A stretch of 64,000 nt of DNA from CAKKQX01 sp963734595 (GCA_963734595.1 CAVTHV010000029.1:124001-188000); one strand, 5' to 3'; positions 34,030 to 44,211 are shown, counted from the first letter of the stretch. Translations and numbers: made by a program. Notes: a model not told the origin generated them from the letters alone.

Positions 34030-34296
34030 ATGGAGTTGACCGCAAAGCACCAGGAATATTGGCGCCGGAATCTGGTCGTCACGGCGATTCTGCTGTTGAT
34101 CTGGTTCATCGCCACCTTCGTCGAAGGGTGGTACGCGAGGGACCTCAACTCGATCTCGTTCCTTGGTTTTCCGCTGGGATTCTACATGTCGGCGCAGGGC
34201 TCGCTGATCATCTACGTTGCGATCATCTGGTACTACGCGCACTACATGAACAAGCTGGACGTTGAGTACAACGTGCAAGAGGAGGAACTCCAATGA
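34030..34296 (+). CDS. DUF4212 small subunit of a sodium/solute symporter
   Basis: The 88-residue protein has two transmembrane helices (VVTAILLLIWFIATFVEGWY and SAQGSLIIYVAIIWYYAHYM) with the family pattern KHQEYWRRNL at the start. Such proteins are encoded just before large symporters of the VC_2705 type. The ATG 34030 has GGAGGG upstream. Its stop overlaps the next ATG (ATGA), so it is tightly coupled to the symporter. Confidence 0.9.
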   Translation: MELTAKHQEYWRRNLVVTAILLLIWFIATFVEGWYARDLNSISFLGFPLGFYMSAQGSLIIYVAIIWYYAHYMNKLDVEYNVQEEELQ

Positions 34297-36374
34297 GCCA
34301 GGCCTTCAGTCACGTCAGCTTCAAAAACCAGCTCAAGAAATACTACAGCGCCTACACCGGGGGCTTCATTGCGTTTCTCCTGATCCTCGCGGCCGCCGAG
34401 CAGATGGGCCTGACGCGCAAGTACATCGGCTACGCCTTCCTGATCGCGACCATCGGCCTCTACGCGATGATCGGCGTCATGAGCCGCACCGTCGAGGTCG
34501 CCGAGTACTATGTTGCGGGACGGCGCGTGCCGGCTTTCTTCAACGGCATGGCGACCGGCGCCGACTGGATGAGCGCCGCCTCCTTTATCGGGATGGCCGG
34601 AACACTCTATCTTGCCGGCTTCGACGGTCTAGCCTTTGTGATGGGCTGGACCGGCGGCTACGTGCTGGTGGCGCTGTTTCTGGCGCCCTACCTCAGGAAG
34701 TTCGGCCAGTTCACCATACCTGACTTCCTCGGCGAGCGTTACGGCGGCAATATCATCCGCTCCATCGGCGTATTTGCGGCGATTCTGTGCTCCTTCGTCT
34801 ACGTGGTGGCGCAGATTTATGGCGTCGGCATCATCACCAGCCGCTTTACGGGCCTGGAGTTCCACGTCGGCGTGTTCGTCGGCCTGGGCGGCATCCTGGT
34901 GTGCTCGTTCCTCGGCGGCATGCGCGCGGTGACCTGGACGCAAGTGGCGCAGTACGTGATCCTGATCATCGCCTATCTCACGCCGGTGGTATGGCTCGGC
35001 GTCAAGCATACCGGCATCCCGATCCCGCAGATCGCATACGGGGCCACGCTGCAGAAAGTGACCGAACTCGAGAAGAAGCTCACCGCCGATCCGAAGGAGC
35101 TGGAAGTCAGAAAAATCTTCAAGGACAAGGCCGATGCTGCCAATGCAGCGCTAAAGGATCCCAACAAGGCCTATGCGGATAACAAATCCGCGACGGAGAA
35201 AAAAGTCGCGGATCTCAAGGCGGCCAACGCTCCCGCGGACCAGGTTGCTGCAGCAGAAAAGGCGCTGGCGACCTATCCCAAGGACGTCGATGCCGCCAAG
35301 GCGCAGTGGAACAAGGACAAGGGACTTGCCGCGCGCGCAGCGCCGCCGATCCACCACGCCGACCCCTTCCCGGGCAAAGACGAGGCAGCGCGCGACATTG
35401 CGCGGCGCAACTTCCTCGGCATCGTGTTCTGCATGATGTTCGGCACCGCGGCGCTGCCGCACATCCTGATGCGCTACTACACGACGCCCAACGTAAAAGA
35501 AGCGCGCCAGTCGGTGTTCTGGTCGCTGTTCTTCATCTTCCTGCTGTACTTCACGGCGCCCTGCCTGGCGGTGCTCGCCAAGTTCGAGGTCTACTCGAAC
35601 CTGGTTGGCAGCGCATTCGCCCAGCTGCCGGCATGGGCGGCGGCGTGGCGGGTGGTTGACCCGACGCTGCTCAATATTTCCGACATCAACGGCGACGGCA
35701 TCGTGCAGCTCGCCGAAATCGTGCTGGGCGGCGATATCATCGTGCTGGCCACGCCGGAGATCGCGGGTCTGCCATACGTGGTATCGGGCCTGGTTGCAGC
35801 CGGCGGCCTCGCTGCAGCGCTTTCGACCGCGGACGGCCTGCTGCTCACCATCGCCAATGCGCTGTCACACGATGTCTATTACAAGATGATCGACCCGCAC
35901 GCATCCACGGCCCGCCGCGTCTCGGTGTCCAAGGCGCTGCTGCTGGTGGTGGCGCTGATCGCGGCCTACACCGCATCGCTCAAACCGGGCAACATCCTGT
36001 TCCTGGTCGGCGCGGCATTCTCTCTGGCGGCCTCGTCGTTCTTCCCGGTGCTGGTGCTGGGCGTGTTCTGGAAGCGCGCCAACAAGTGGGGGGCGATCGC
36101 CGGCATGTCGGCGGGTCTGGGCGTGTGCTTCTACTACATGACCGTGACCTATCCGTTCCTGCGTGACATGTTCGGGGTGACCCGGCCGATCGCGGAATAT
36201 CTATGGTTCGGTATGAACCCGATCTCGGCCGGCGTCTTCGGGTTGCCGATCGGCATGCTGACGACCATCATCGTCAGCCTGCTCACTCCCGAACCGTCGA
36301 AAGCGGTGCAGGATCTGGTCGAGCACGTGCGTTACCCGCACCTGCGCGGCGATATTTCGACCGAAGCCGCCTGA
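34293..36374 (+). CDS. Large VC_2705-type sodium/solute (acetate/short-chain acid) symporter
   Basis: This 693-residue SLC5-like transporter has the expected helices (FLIATIGLYAMIGVMSRTVE, GADWMSAASFIGMAGTLYLA, LYFTAPCLAVLAKF) and EYYVAGRRVPAFFNGMATGA. Two features stand out. A charged, Ala/Lys/Asp-rich insertion of about 100 residues (about residues 255-355, KVTELEKKLTADPKELEV) interrupts the helices. A canonical EF-hand-like loop DINGDGIVQLAE lies at 35682-35717. It is co-translated with the DUF4212 gene and sits beside acsA and a CrbS-like kinase, which supports acetate as substrate, but this is inference. Confidence 0.88.
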   Translation: MSQAFSHVSFKNQLKKYYSAYTGGFIAFLLILAAAEQMGLTRKYIGYAFLIATIGLYAMIGVMSRTVEVAEYYVAGRRVPAFFNGMATGADWMSAASFIGMAGTLYLAGFDGLAFVMGWTGGYVLVALFLAPYLRKFGQFTIPDFLGERYGGNIIRSIGVFAAILCSFVYVVAQIYGVGIITSRFTGLEFHVGVFVGLGGILVCSFLGGMRAVTWTQVAQYVILIIAYLTPVVWLGVKHTGIPIPQIAYGATLQKVTELEKKLTADPKELEVRKIFKDKADAANAALKDPNKAYADNKSATEKKVADLKAANAPADQVAAAEKALATYPKDVDAAKAQWNKDKGLAARAAPPIHHADPFPGKDEAARDIARRNFLGIVFCMMFGTAALPHILMRYYTTPNVKEARQSVFWSLFFIFLLYFTAPCLAVLAKFEVYSNLVGSAFAQLPAWAAAWRVVDPTLLNISDINGDGIVQLAEIVLGGDIIVLATPEIAGLPYVVSGLVAAGGLAAALSTADGLLLTIANALSHDVYYKMIDPHASTARRVSVSKALLLVVALIAAYTASLKPGNILFLVGAAFSLAASSFFPVLVLGVFWKRANKWGAIAGMSAGLGVCFYYMTVTYPFLRDMFGVTRPIAEYLWFGMNPISAGVFGLPIGMLTTIIVSLLTPEPSKAVQDLVEHVRYPHLRGDISTEAA

Positions 36375-36393
36375 CCGCACGCTGCTCCATTTC

Positions 36394-36422
36394 AAAGCCC
36401 GCTTCGGCGGGCTTTGTTTTTT
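36394..36422 (+). terminator. Intrinsic terminator of the symporter operon
   Basis: A 9-bp stem AAAGCCCGC / GCGGGCTTT with a TTCG tetraloop is followed by GTTTTTT. Confidence 0.9.
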
Positions 36423-36469
36423 GCGGGGCAGCCGATGGCCCGGGGCCTATGGTAAAATCCGCCGCTCGC

Positions 36470-36561
<92 letters not shown>

Positions 36562-36567
36562 GTAAAT

Positions 36568-36593
36568 AAAAATGCCCCTTAGCGGGGCATTTT
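36568..36593. terminator. Bidirectional terminator after tRNA-Ser and livF
   Basis: GCCCC/GGGGC stem with A-run before and T-run after (AAAAATGCCCC ... GGGGCATTTT), placed between the tRNA and the convergent livF gene. Confidence 0.8.
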
Positions 36594-36637
36594 CATTTAC
36601 TGATAGAGGGCGTACGGACGAACCCACCGGTTTGAAC

Positions 36638-37360
36638 CTACCCGACCTCCTCCCACTTCTCGGCGCTGGCGCCGGCAAGCGCCCGCACCCGCTCCTCGTC
36701 CTGCGCGAACTCGGCAGCCGGCCCCTCGTAGACGATCTTGCCGTTGTCCAGCACATAAGCACGGTCGGCGATCTCGACCGCGGCGCGCACGTTTTGCTCG
36801 ACCAGCAACACCGAGATGCCTTCCTTGCGCATGGCGACGACGACGTTGAAAACGTCCTGCACGATGATCGGCGCAAGGCCCTGGGATGGCTCGTCGAGCA
36901 GCAGGAGCTTCGGGTTGAGCAGCAGCGCCCTGGCGATTGCGAGCATCTCCTGTTCGCCGCCGGAGAGCTGGCGGCCTTTATTGGACTTGCGCTCCGCGAG
37001 GCGCGGAAACAACTCATAGATACGCGCAATGTTCCACGGACCCGGCCGCTCGAGCGGCACCTTGAGGTTCTCCTCGACGGTCAGATTGGCGAATATGCGC
37101 CGTCCCTCCGGCACATAACCCACGCCCAGCGCCGCGATGCGGTAGGACGGCCAGTCGGTCGTCGCATGGCCGAAGATGCGCACCGCCCCCTCGCGCGCAT
37201 GCGTGAGTCCGACCAGGCTCCTCAGCGTGGTCGTTTTGCCCGCGCCATTGCGCCCGAGCAGGGTCACGATCTCGCCCTCGCGCACCTCGAGCCCGATTCC
37301 GTGAAGGATGTGGCTCTTGCCGTAGAACGTGTGCAGGGCTTCTGCTTCGAGCGCGTTCAT
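36638..37360 (-). CDS. livF: Branched-chain amino acid-type ABC transporter ATPase LivF
   Basis: The 240-residue ATPase has Walker A LLGRNGAGKTTTLRSL, the Q-loop region (GVGYVPEGRRIFANLTVEEN), signature QLSGGEQEMLAIARAL and Walker B LLLLDEPSQGLAP. It is the shorter of two ATPases in the HAAT (Liv) import system; the cassette has one of each. Its ATG overlaps the livG stop (ATGA). A frame without stops runs on upstream through livG and livM, giving the false look of one giant protein. Confidence 0.93.
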   Translation of the reverse strand: MNALEAEALHTFYGKSHILHGIGLEVREGEIVTLLGRNGAGKTTTLRSLVGLTHAREGAVRIFGHATTDWPSYRIAALGVGYVPEGRRIFANLTVEENLKVPLERPGPWNIARIYELFPRLAERKSNKGRQLSGGEQEMLAIARALLLNPKLLLLDEPSQGLAPIIVQDVFNVVVAMRKEGISVLLVEQNVRAAVEIADRAYVLDNGKIVYEGPAAEFAQDEERVRALAGASAEKWEEVG

Positions 37361-38203
37361 GCGCCTCCGATCCTGTCTGATTTGAGCCGCACCGGTCGGC
37401 GGCCCACCGGCATGATCGCGGGTCGCATCCCCGCAAGCGGGGCCCCTGCTCCGCCGATCATGCCGTTCCCCAGGTATGCCGCCTGCACCGTTCGTTCGCC
37501 CGATCTCGTCGGGCGTGCCTTCAGCGAGCACCGCGCCTTCGGCCAGCACCATGATGCGATCGGCAAGATGGAAGATGACGCGCATGTCGTGCTCGATCAG
37601 CACGATGGAGAGGCCCTGGTCCTTGTGCAGGCGGCGGATCAGGCGGGTAATGTCGTAGGTTTCCTGGTCACCCATGCCCGCCGTCGGTTCGTCGAGCAGA
37701 AGCAGGCGCGGCTTGAGCGCGAGCGACATCATGATTTCGGTCGCGCGCTGGTCGCCATGGGGCAGTTCTCCGACCAGGCGGTCTGCCTTGTCGGTGAGCC
37801 CGCCCATCTCCATCAGGTCGACGACCCGCGCCCGCAGCTCGCCATCGGCATCGCGCGACAGCCACGGGCTGAGCCGGAATCCGGCTGCGATCTCCACCGG
37901 GATGCGCAGGTTCTCGCGCACGCTGAGCTCGGGAAAAATCTCGGTGACCTGGAAAGTGCGCGCCATGCCCATGCCCACGCGCTTGTGCGGGGGCAGTGCC
38001 GTGATGTCACGGTCATCGAACAGGATTTTGCCTGAAGTCGGAGGAAAAAAGCCGCTGATCAGGTTGAAGAACGTGGTCTTGCCGGCGCCGTTCGGCCCGA
38101 TCACCGCGCGCAGTTCGCCCGGTTCGACCGTGAGGGAGACGCCGTTGACCGCAACCAGGCTGCCGAAATGGCGCGAGACGTTCTGTACTTTCAGCAGGCT
38201 CAT
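37357..38203 (-). CDS. livG: Branched-chain amino acid-type ABC transporter ATPase LivG, one frameshift
   Basis: Walker A VIGPNGAGKTTFFNLI, the Liv-specific GMARTFQVTEIFPELSVREN, and Walker B LLLLDEPTAGMGDQE are intact. The signature region reads LPHGDQRATEIMMSLA, the degenerate form usual for LivG. Near the C-terminus the frame changes: GTPDEIG must continue as ERTVQAAYLGNGM, which needs removal of one base in CCC at 37499-37501. The tail after that is unusually long and Arg/Pro-rich. It overlaps livM by four bases. Confidence 0.9.
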
Positions 38204-39151
38204 TGCGCCACTTTCCGCTTGATGATGCCGAGCACGCCGCGCGGAAAGAACAGCACGACGAGCACGAAGAAAAGTCCGATGAACGACATCCAGTTCTCCG
38301 TCTGGCTGGAGACGTAATCCTGCAGAACCACGAATATCGCGGCCCCGATCAGCGGCCCCCAGAACGAGCGCATGCCGCCGAGCACCGCCATGATCACGAA
38401 ATTTCCGGAAAGGTCCCAGCGCAGCGCGCGCGGGTCGGTGAAGTTGTTGAGCAGCGCATAGAGCGTGCCGGCGAGGCTCACGAACAGGCATGAAATCACA
38501 AACGCGAGCCAGATGTGCTGTTCGACCGGAATGCCGAGAAAGCGCGCCCGCTGTTCGTTCTCCCGAATCGCGATCAGCGTCCTGCCGAACGGCGAGCGCA
38601 GGAGCAGCGCCATGATGCCGACGGCGACGGCGAACACGGCGAGCACCAGGTAATAGAAGGCCTTGTCGTTGCCGAGGATGTCGATGTGGGCAAAGCCGAG
38701 ATTGATCATCTGGCGTTGCCAGCCGGTGAGTCCGTCGTCGCCGCCGGTGACTTCGTTCCAGCGAAAAGCGATGAAGAAGAACACCTGCCCGAAGGCGATG
38801 GTCACCATGGCGAAATAGACGCCGCGCAGCTTGACGATCAGGGCGCCGATGAGCGCGGCGGCGAGAGTGCCGACGGCGACGCCGACCACAATGCCTAACG
38901 GCGTGCTCGGCGCCAGGTACTTGATGGTCATGGCCGCGCCGTAGGCGCCGAGACCGAAATAGGCGGCATGACCGAAGGAAAGCACGCCGGTGAAGCCGAG
39001 CAGGAAATTGAGCGCCATCGCAGCCAGGCCGAGCACGATGACGCGGCTCGCAAGCTCCGTGTAGCCGCCGATCGCACCCATCCAGAAGGGCATCGTCAGC
39101 AGCACGATCCAGATGATCGCGGTTGGAGGTCTGTTTGTTCAGGCTGTTCAC
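38200..39151 (-). CDS. livM: Branched-chain amino acid-type ABC transporter permease LivM, one frameshift
   Basis: The inner-membrane permease has about nine hydrophobic segments and the family motifs LLGFTGVLSFGHAAYFGLGA and FVISCLFVSLAGTLYALLNN. The true start is GTG 39149-39151, overlapping the livH stop, giving MNSLNKQTSN. After that the frame changes to AIIWIVLLTMPFWMG; one extra G at 39121-39122 accounts for it. A shorter start at 39105 avoids the shift but loses the first helix. Confidence 0.9.
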
Positions 39152-40017
39152 TGGGTTCTCCCTTCTTCGCCGAGGAGGCCCCGCGGCCGGATCAGCAGAA
39201 CAGCGCCCATCATCACGTACATGACCGCTTCGGTTGCCGACGGAAAGTATACGGTTGCGATGCCCGAGGCGACGCCGATCAGCAGGCCGCCGAGCAGCGT
39301 GCCGGGCAGGCTGCCGAGCCCGCCCACGATAATGGCGACGAAACTCGGCATGATCAGCGAAGTACCGATGGTCGGCGACAGGCCGAGCATGCCCGCGGCG
39401 AGCACGCCCGCGAGCCCGGCGAGATAAATGCCCAGGCCGAAGTTGAGATTGCGCAGGATACGCACGTTGACGCCGAGGACCGAGACCGTTTCGAGATCGA
39501 GGGTGCCGGCGCGGATGCGTATGCCGAGACGGGTGCGGTTCAGAATATAGAACAGGCCGCCGACCGCCGCCGCGACCAGCACGACCATGAACAGGCGATA
39601 GCCGGTGAGAAAGAAAAATTCCGTGCTGAGCGGCGTCGTCAGCGCAGCGGGAATCGGGAACGGCACGCTCTGGGCGCCCCAGATGTAGCGGGTGCCGTCC
39701 TCGAAGATGTAGGCGAGCCCGAAGGTCAGCAACAGGCTGTAGAGCGGGTCGCGGCCGTAGAGGCGGCGTATCAGGACGCGCTCGACGAGCAGGCCGATGA
39801 TCGCCGTCAGGAACGGCGCCACGACGAGTGCGCCCCAGAAGCCGATATAGGGCATGAGCGTGTAGGCAAGATAAGCGCCGATCGCGAGAAAACCGCCATG
39901 GGCGAAGTTGATCACGCCGCTCAGATTCAGGATCAGCGACAGGCCGAGCGCCATCAGCGCGTAGAACGCGCCGACGATCAGCCCGTTAAAAACGTTGAAA
40001 AAAAGTACCTGTGACAT
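39148..40017 (-). CDS. livH: Branched-chain amino acid-type ABC transporter permease LivH
   Basis: A 289-residue inner-membrane permease with eight or so helices. It begins NVFNGLIVGAFYALMALGLS and carries NLSGVINFAHGGFLAIGAYL, the characteristic LivH segment, and IVGGLGSLPGTLLGGLLIGV. It is intact. The gap of 176 bases to livK holds a strong hairpin, so its expression may be lower than that of the binding protein. Confidence 0.94.
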   Translation of the reverse strand: MSQVLFFNVFNGLIVGAFYALMALGLSLILNLSGVINFAHGGFLAIGAYLAYTLMPYIGFWGALVVAPFLTAIIGLLVERVLIRRLYGRDPLYSLLLTFGLAYIFEDGTRYIWGAQSVPFPIPAALTTPLSTEFFFLTGYRLFMVVLVAAAVGGLFYILNRTRLGIRIRAGTLDLETVSVLGVNVRILRNLNFGLGIYLAGLAGVLAAGMLGLSPTIGTSLIMPSFVAIIVGGLGSLPGTLLGGLLIGVASGIATVYFPSATEAVMYVMMGAVLLIRPRGLLGEEGRTQ

Positions 40018-40150
40018 GTAGCTGCCGCACCTCTAAGATTTTCCCATCGCATTTGCAGCCCGCCAGGCAAAAGCCCGCCCGGACGATCCACAACGGCGAT
40101 GGACGATATTCGATCAGCGCACCGCGCAATTCTCCGGTGCGCCACGAGCG

Positions 40151-40183
40151 CCCCGGGCATCGCAGGAACTGCGGCGCCCGGGG
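40151..40183 (-). terminator. GC-rich hairpin between livK and livH
   Basis: CCCCGGGC (40151-40158) pairs perfectly with GCCCGGGG (40176-40183), with an inner GCAG/CTGC stem (40162-40172). There is no T-run. In the minus direction it starts 11 bases after the livK stop. Hairpins in this place in binding-protein operons protect the upstream mRNA or attenuate downstream genes. Confidence 0.55.
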
Positions 40184-40193
40184 TCCCGGGACA

Positions 40194-41460
40194 TCAGGCC
40201 GGCCAAACCATCTTGCAGCCGGACTCCTCGAGTGTGGGCGAGACGTCCTCGCCCTTGACGACCTGGGTGACATGGAAAAGGTCGTCGGGGCCGGCGGAAC
40301 CCTTAGCCTGGGCGTTGCCCACGTACAGGTTGGGAATCAGCTGGTTTTGACCGGCGCGGAAAAAGGCCCCATCGGGCATCAGAGCGACTTCCGGCGGGAG
40401 CTTGAATCCCTGCAGCGCCTTCGCCATCTTGCCCGCATCGAGAGACTTCGCTTTGGCGGCGGCAAGTGCGCAGGTCCAGGTCGCGGCGAAGCCGAACCAG
40501 GTGCGCGCAGTCGGGACCCGGCCGGTTTTTTTCTTGATTGCGGCGACAAACTCCGCGACGTGCGGCACGCCGGGCTGGTTCCAGTACCATTCGAATACCC
40601 AGGTGCCGACGCGCGCTTCCGGCGGCAGGCCTTCCAGCGCTTCGAGTTCCTGCTGGCCGCCGGCAAGGTGGATGCGCTTTTCGAGGCCGAACTGCACCGC
40701 CTGTTTGATGCAATTGATCATGTCGTCGCCCTGCGGCAGGATGATGATCACGTCCGGGCTTCGCTGCCTGGGCTTTGATCAGATAGGAAGAGAAATCGGT
40801 GGTGCCGAGCGGCGTGAGGTCGCCGCCGACCTTGATGTAGCCGGCCTTGGTGCCCGCTTTTTCCAGGCCCGCCTGCAGCGTATGGCCAAAGGCATAGTCG
40901 GGCGTGATGAAGTACCATTTCTTGCCCATGTTCTTGATCAGCGCCGGGGTCACCGCGTTCGCTTCCGTCTGGGTCGGATTGCAGATGCGGAACACGTTCC
41001 AGTGGCAGGTCGCACCGGTGACCGCGTCGGTATGGCCGCCCGGCACGACGTGGAGCACGCCTTTCTCGTTGCTGACCTGCGCCATGGCCAGCGCAAGCGC
41101 CGAGTTCACGTTGCCGAGCAGGAAGTTGACCTTGTCGCGCTCGATCAGCTTGCGCGCCTTCTGCACCGCCGTGCCCGCGTCGCCGCTGGTCGAATCCTCG
41201 ACCAGGAGCTCGACCGGCCGGCCGAGAATGCCGCCCTTGGCGTTGATCTGCTCGACCGCGAGCTGGCAGCCGATCAACTCGTTTTTGCCGACCGCCGCAA
41301 AGGTCCCGGTGAGCGGATTGTCCAACCCGATTTTGACCGCGTCCGCAGCCCGCGCCTTGTTGATGAATGGCGCGCCAAGCTGCAGCACGCCCGCCGCGGC
41401 GACGGCTTTGAGCACATTACGGCGGTTGACTTTCTTGCCCGAAAAATCCTCTGGTGCCAT
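40194..41460 (-). CDS. livK: ABC transporter substrate-binding protein (LivK type), one frameshift
   Basis: The periplasmic binding protein starts MAPEDFSGKKVNRRNVLKAV and carries a long signal with twin arginine (RRNVLKAVAAAGVLQLGAPF), so Tat export is possible. The mature part has the type 1 periplasmic fold motifs VKIGLDNPLTGTFAAVGKNE, GRPVELLVEDSTSGDAGTAV and GYIKVGGDLTPLGTTDFSSY. After AAKP the frame changes to DVIIILPQGDDMINCIKQAV; one extra base at 40754-40755 explains it. Ligand cannot be told from sequence: amino acids, amides or urea are all possible for this family. GGAGGAG precedes the ATG. Confidence 0.88.
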
Positions 41461-41790
41461 GGCACACTCCTCCTAGATTGCGATAGGGAGACGACGTTTT
41501 GTAATTTTGCAGCGCGGGCATCATCTGCCCGCAATGACTACATGGGCGAACCGGATGTCCCCGTCTCCTTCGGTAATATCCATACCCATTTTCAGTGGTC
41601 GCAATCATATTCATATCGCGAAAAGGGGCGCTATTAGGGAAAACCCTTAGCCCTGCAGCAGGATGTCAGGTCAGGAAAATTTGCGCTCGCACGCATAGAT
41701 TGGCGATCGGGCCGTTGAGCACAGATCTGGCCTGACGCAGCGGCGATGCACGGCTGTGCCTCGGACCAACCTGGCAACGGCTACGCGCAG
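41461..41790. other. livK upstream region, no gene
   Basis: No credible gene is seen in this gap. A perfect 7-bp hairpin GCGGGCA/TGCCCGC with a five-base loop (41514-41532) lies in the probable livK leader. The segment 41560-41645 is comparatively A+T-rich and probably holds the promoter, but no consensus boxes stand out. Confidence 0.4.
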
Positions 41791-41826
41791 CACGAAAAAA
41801 ACGGGCGCAAGCGCCCGTTTTTCGTG
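41791..41826. terminator. Bidirectional intrinsic terminator after the GAF-GspE gene
   Basis: CGAAAAA-ACGGGCGC pairs with GCGCCCGT-TTTTCG around an AA loop, with A-run and T-run flanks. It lies 18 bases after the stop of the ATPase gene. Confidence 0.88.
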
Positions 41827-41843
41827 CTTCTACCGCTCCCCCG

Positions 41844-44211
41844 CTACTTGATGCAAACCGCCCGCACCGCATGCATGTTGGTGTGCCCTTCCAGGACTTT
41901 CTTGATGCCATCCTGCTTGAGTGTCCGCATGCCATCGTTCATGGCGGTGGCCATAATCGTCCCACATTCGCGCATGCTCCTGGATGTCTTTCTTGATGGC
42001 ATCCGTGCCCCGCAGCAGCTCATGCAGCGCAACGCGCCCCTGATAGCCGGTGCCCCGGCACGCTTCACATCCTACCGGCTCGTAGAGGATGAACTGCCCT
42101 TTTTCATAGGCATAGTTCTTGGCCCAGTCAGCGTAGATTGCCTCAAATGAGGCTTTCGGGTCGGCCTGGAACTTGTCGGTACTTTTCAGCTCCTCGACAT
42201 ATTCCGAAAGCATCAGCCTCACCTCGTCCGTGCGTGCCGACATACGGCTTCTTGCATTTGGCGCACAGCCGCCTTGCCAGGCGCTGCGCCATGATGCCGA
42301 GCAGCGCATCGGCGAAATTGAACGGGTCCATGCCCATGTCGAGAAGGCGGACGATGCTCTCCGGAGCACTGTTGGTGTGGAGCGTCGCCAGCACCCGGTG
42401 GCCGGTAAGCGAGGCCTCGATGCCGATGGCGGTTGTTTCCTTGTCGCGCATCTCGCCCACCATGATCACGTCCGGATCGGCGCGGAGGAAAGCGCGCATC
42501 GCGCGGGCGAACGTCATGTCGGCCTTCGGATTGATCTGCACCTGACGCAGCGAATCATCGGTAATTTCGACCGGGTCCTCGGCGGTCCAGATCTTGGTCT
42601 CGGGCGTGTTGATGTAGCCCAGTACCGAATGCAAAGTCGTGGTCTTGCCGGAACCGGTGGGCCCGCACACGAGAAACAGGCCATAAGGCTTGGATATGAT
42701 CGACTTCAGGGCCTGCAGGTTGTACTGCGCTCAGCCCCAGATCGTCGATCGGCAGCGGCTTTCCGGCCGAAAGAATGCGGATGACGACGTCTTCCTTGCC
42801 GCCGGCCGTCGGAATTGTGGCAACGCGCAATTCGACATCCAGCGACGGCAGGAATTTCTTGAATTTGATCTTGCCGTCCTGGGGTTCCCGGCGGTTGGAG
42901 ATATCCAGATCGGCCATGATCTTGAGCCGCGCGATCAGCTTGGCATGATAACTCGCCGGAACATCGGTATAGTCCATCAGCGCGCCATCGATGCGAAACC
43001 GGATCTTGGTTTTGCCCCTGCCCTGGCGCGGCTCGACATGGATGTCTGAAGCCCGCATCTTGTGGGCTTCCATGACGATCTTGTTGACCAGCTGCACGGT
43101 CGCGCTGTCCGGCATGACCTTTTCGTCGACATCGCCGCCCCCTTCGCTCTCGGTATCCCGTTCCATCCGGTTGATGATCGTGTCGACCGAGACAGGCGAG
43201 CCCTCTTCTCCGTAAAAATGCTCCACCGTCGCGGCAAACTCGCGGTTGCTGCAAACACGATAAGCCACTTTCTTCTTGGGGAACACCTGGCTGACGATGT
43301 GCGAGCTGATGACATGCTCCGGATTGGTGGTAACAACGATCATTCCGTCGTCGTCTTCGTCGATCGGCACCCACGCCTGGCTCTCCACGAACCTGCGCTT
43401 GAGCTTTCTCAGCAAGGCGGCAGGCTTGACCCGCTCGGGGCGAAACGGCTCATACGGCAACCCGTAAAACTTCGACAGGCAGAGGCCCAACGCCGAGTCC
43501 GCGACCTGGAACTCGTCGGTCAACACCTGCTCGAGGTCGGCATTTTTTCTGCGCGCAAGACGCATCGCAAGGTCGAGCTCGGCCGGCAGCCATCACCCCG
43601 TTAATGACCAGATAGTCGTATTTGGTCTTGGGAGTGACGTATTTCGTCTTTCCCTGCTGAAAGGCGGTGGTCAGGGCTTTGCAAAGCCTTACGATCCCGT
43701 TCTCAGCGGCCGGCGGGAACGGCTCTCCTGATATGGTGTTGATGATCTGCACCACCCCGATCACGTCGTCGGAGCCGGGGCTGCTGAATATCGGCGCCGC
43801 CAGCATCTGCTTGGTCTTGTACCCGGTGGACTTGTCGACGTCCTTCAGGAAATAGACCGGCGGGTCAAACGTGTTGAGCTCCTGGATGTCGTAAACATCC
43901 TTGATGTTGACCAGGCGTTTGTTCAGGGCCACGTAGCCGGCGACACTGTATTCTGGAGAAAACGGGAGCTTGAGGTCCTCGTACGTGTCGAGGCCGGTTT
44001 TGATCTTGGAGACGATCAAAGTCTTGTCCTCGTTGACAAGATATATCGTCATCCGGTCCGCAGCGAAGATGGCACAAATATCCTGGCTGGTTTCCCGCAA
44101 TATCTCGTCCATGTCACCGGCCGCGAGAACTTTGGCGGTAACCGTCTGGATACTCTTGGTAAGACCAGGTACGTCGTTCATTCTGGAAAGACTCTCAATA
44201 TAGGCAGGCAT
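41844..44211 (-). CDS. GspE/PulE-family ATPase with N-terminal GAF domain; four frameshifts
   Basis: Residues about 1-190 form a GAF domain (VLAAGDMDEILRETSQDICA, SVAGYVALNKRLVNIKDVYD, VIGVVQIINTISGEPF). A GspE N-domain follows (LGLCLSKFYGLPYEPFRPER), then the secretion ATPase with Walker A CGPTGSGKTTTLHS, the Asp box TAEDPVEI, Walker B DVIMVGEMRDKETTA and a tetracysteine module (CAKC ... CEAC). The full length is about 789 residues. The frame changes near 43585, 42728, 42240 and 41963; each is repaired by deleting one base. No GspF, secretin or pilin gene is nearby. GAF domains may bind a nucleotide or other small ligand to control the motor. Confidence 0.85.

Noticed and set aside
36638..39151. 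An 837-codon open frame that looks like a LivM-LivG-LivF fusion
   Set aside because: Its first part is out of frame with livM, and livG and livF are joined only because a frameshift near 37500 removes the livG stop. Corrected, three separate overlapping genes result.
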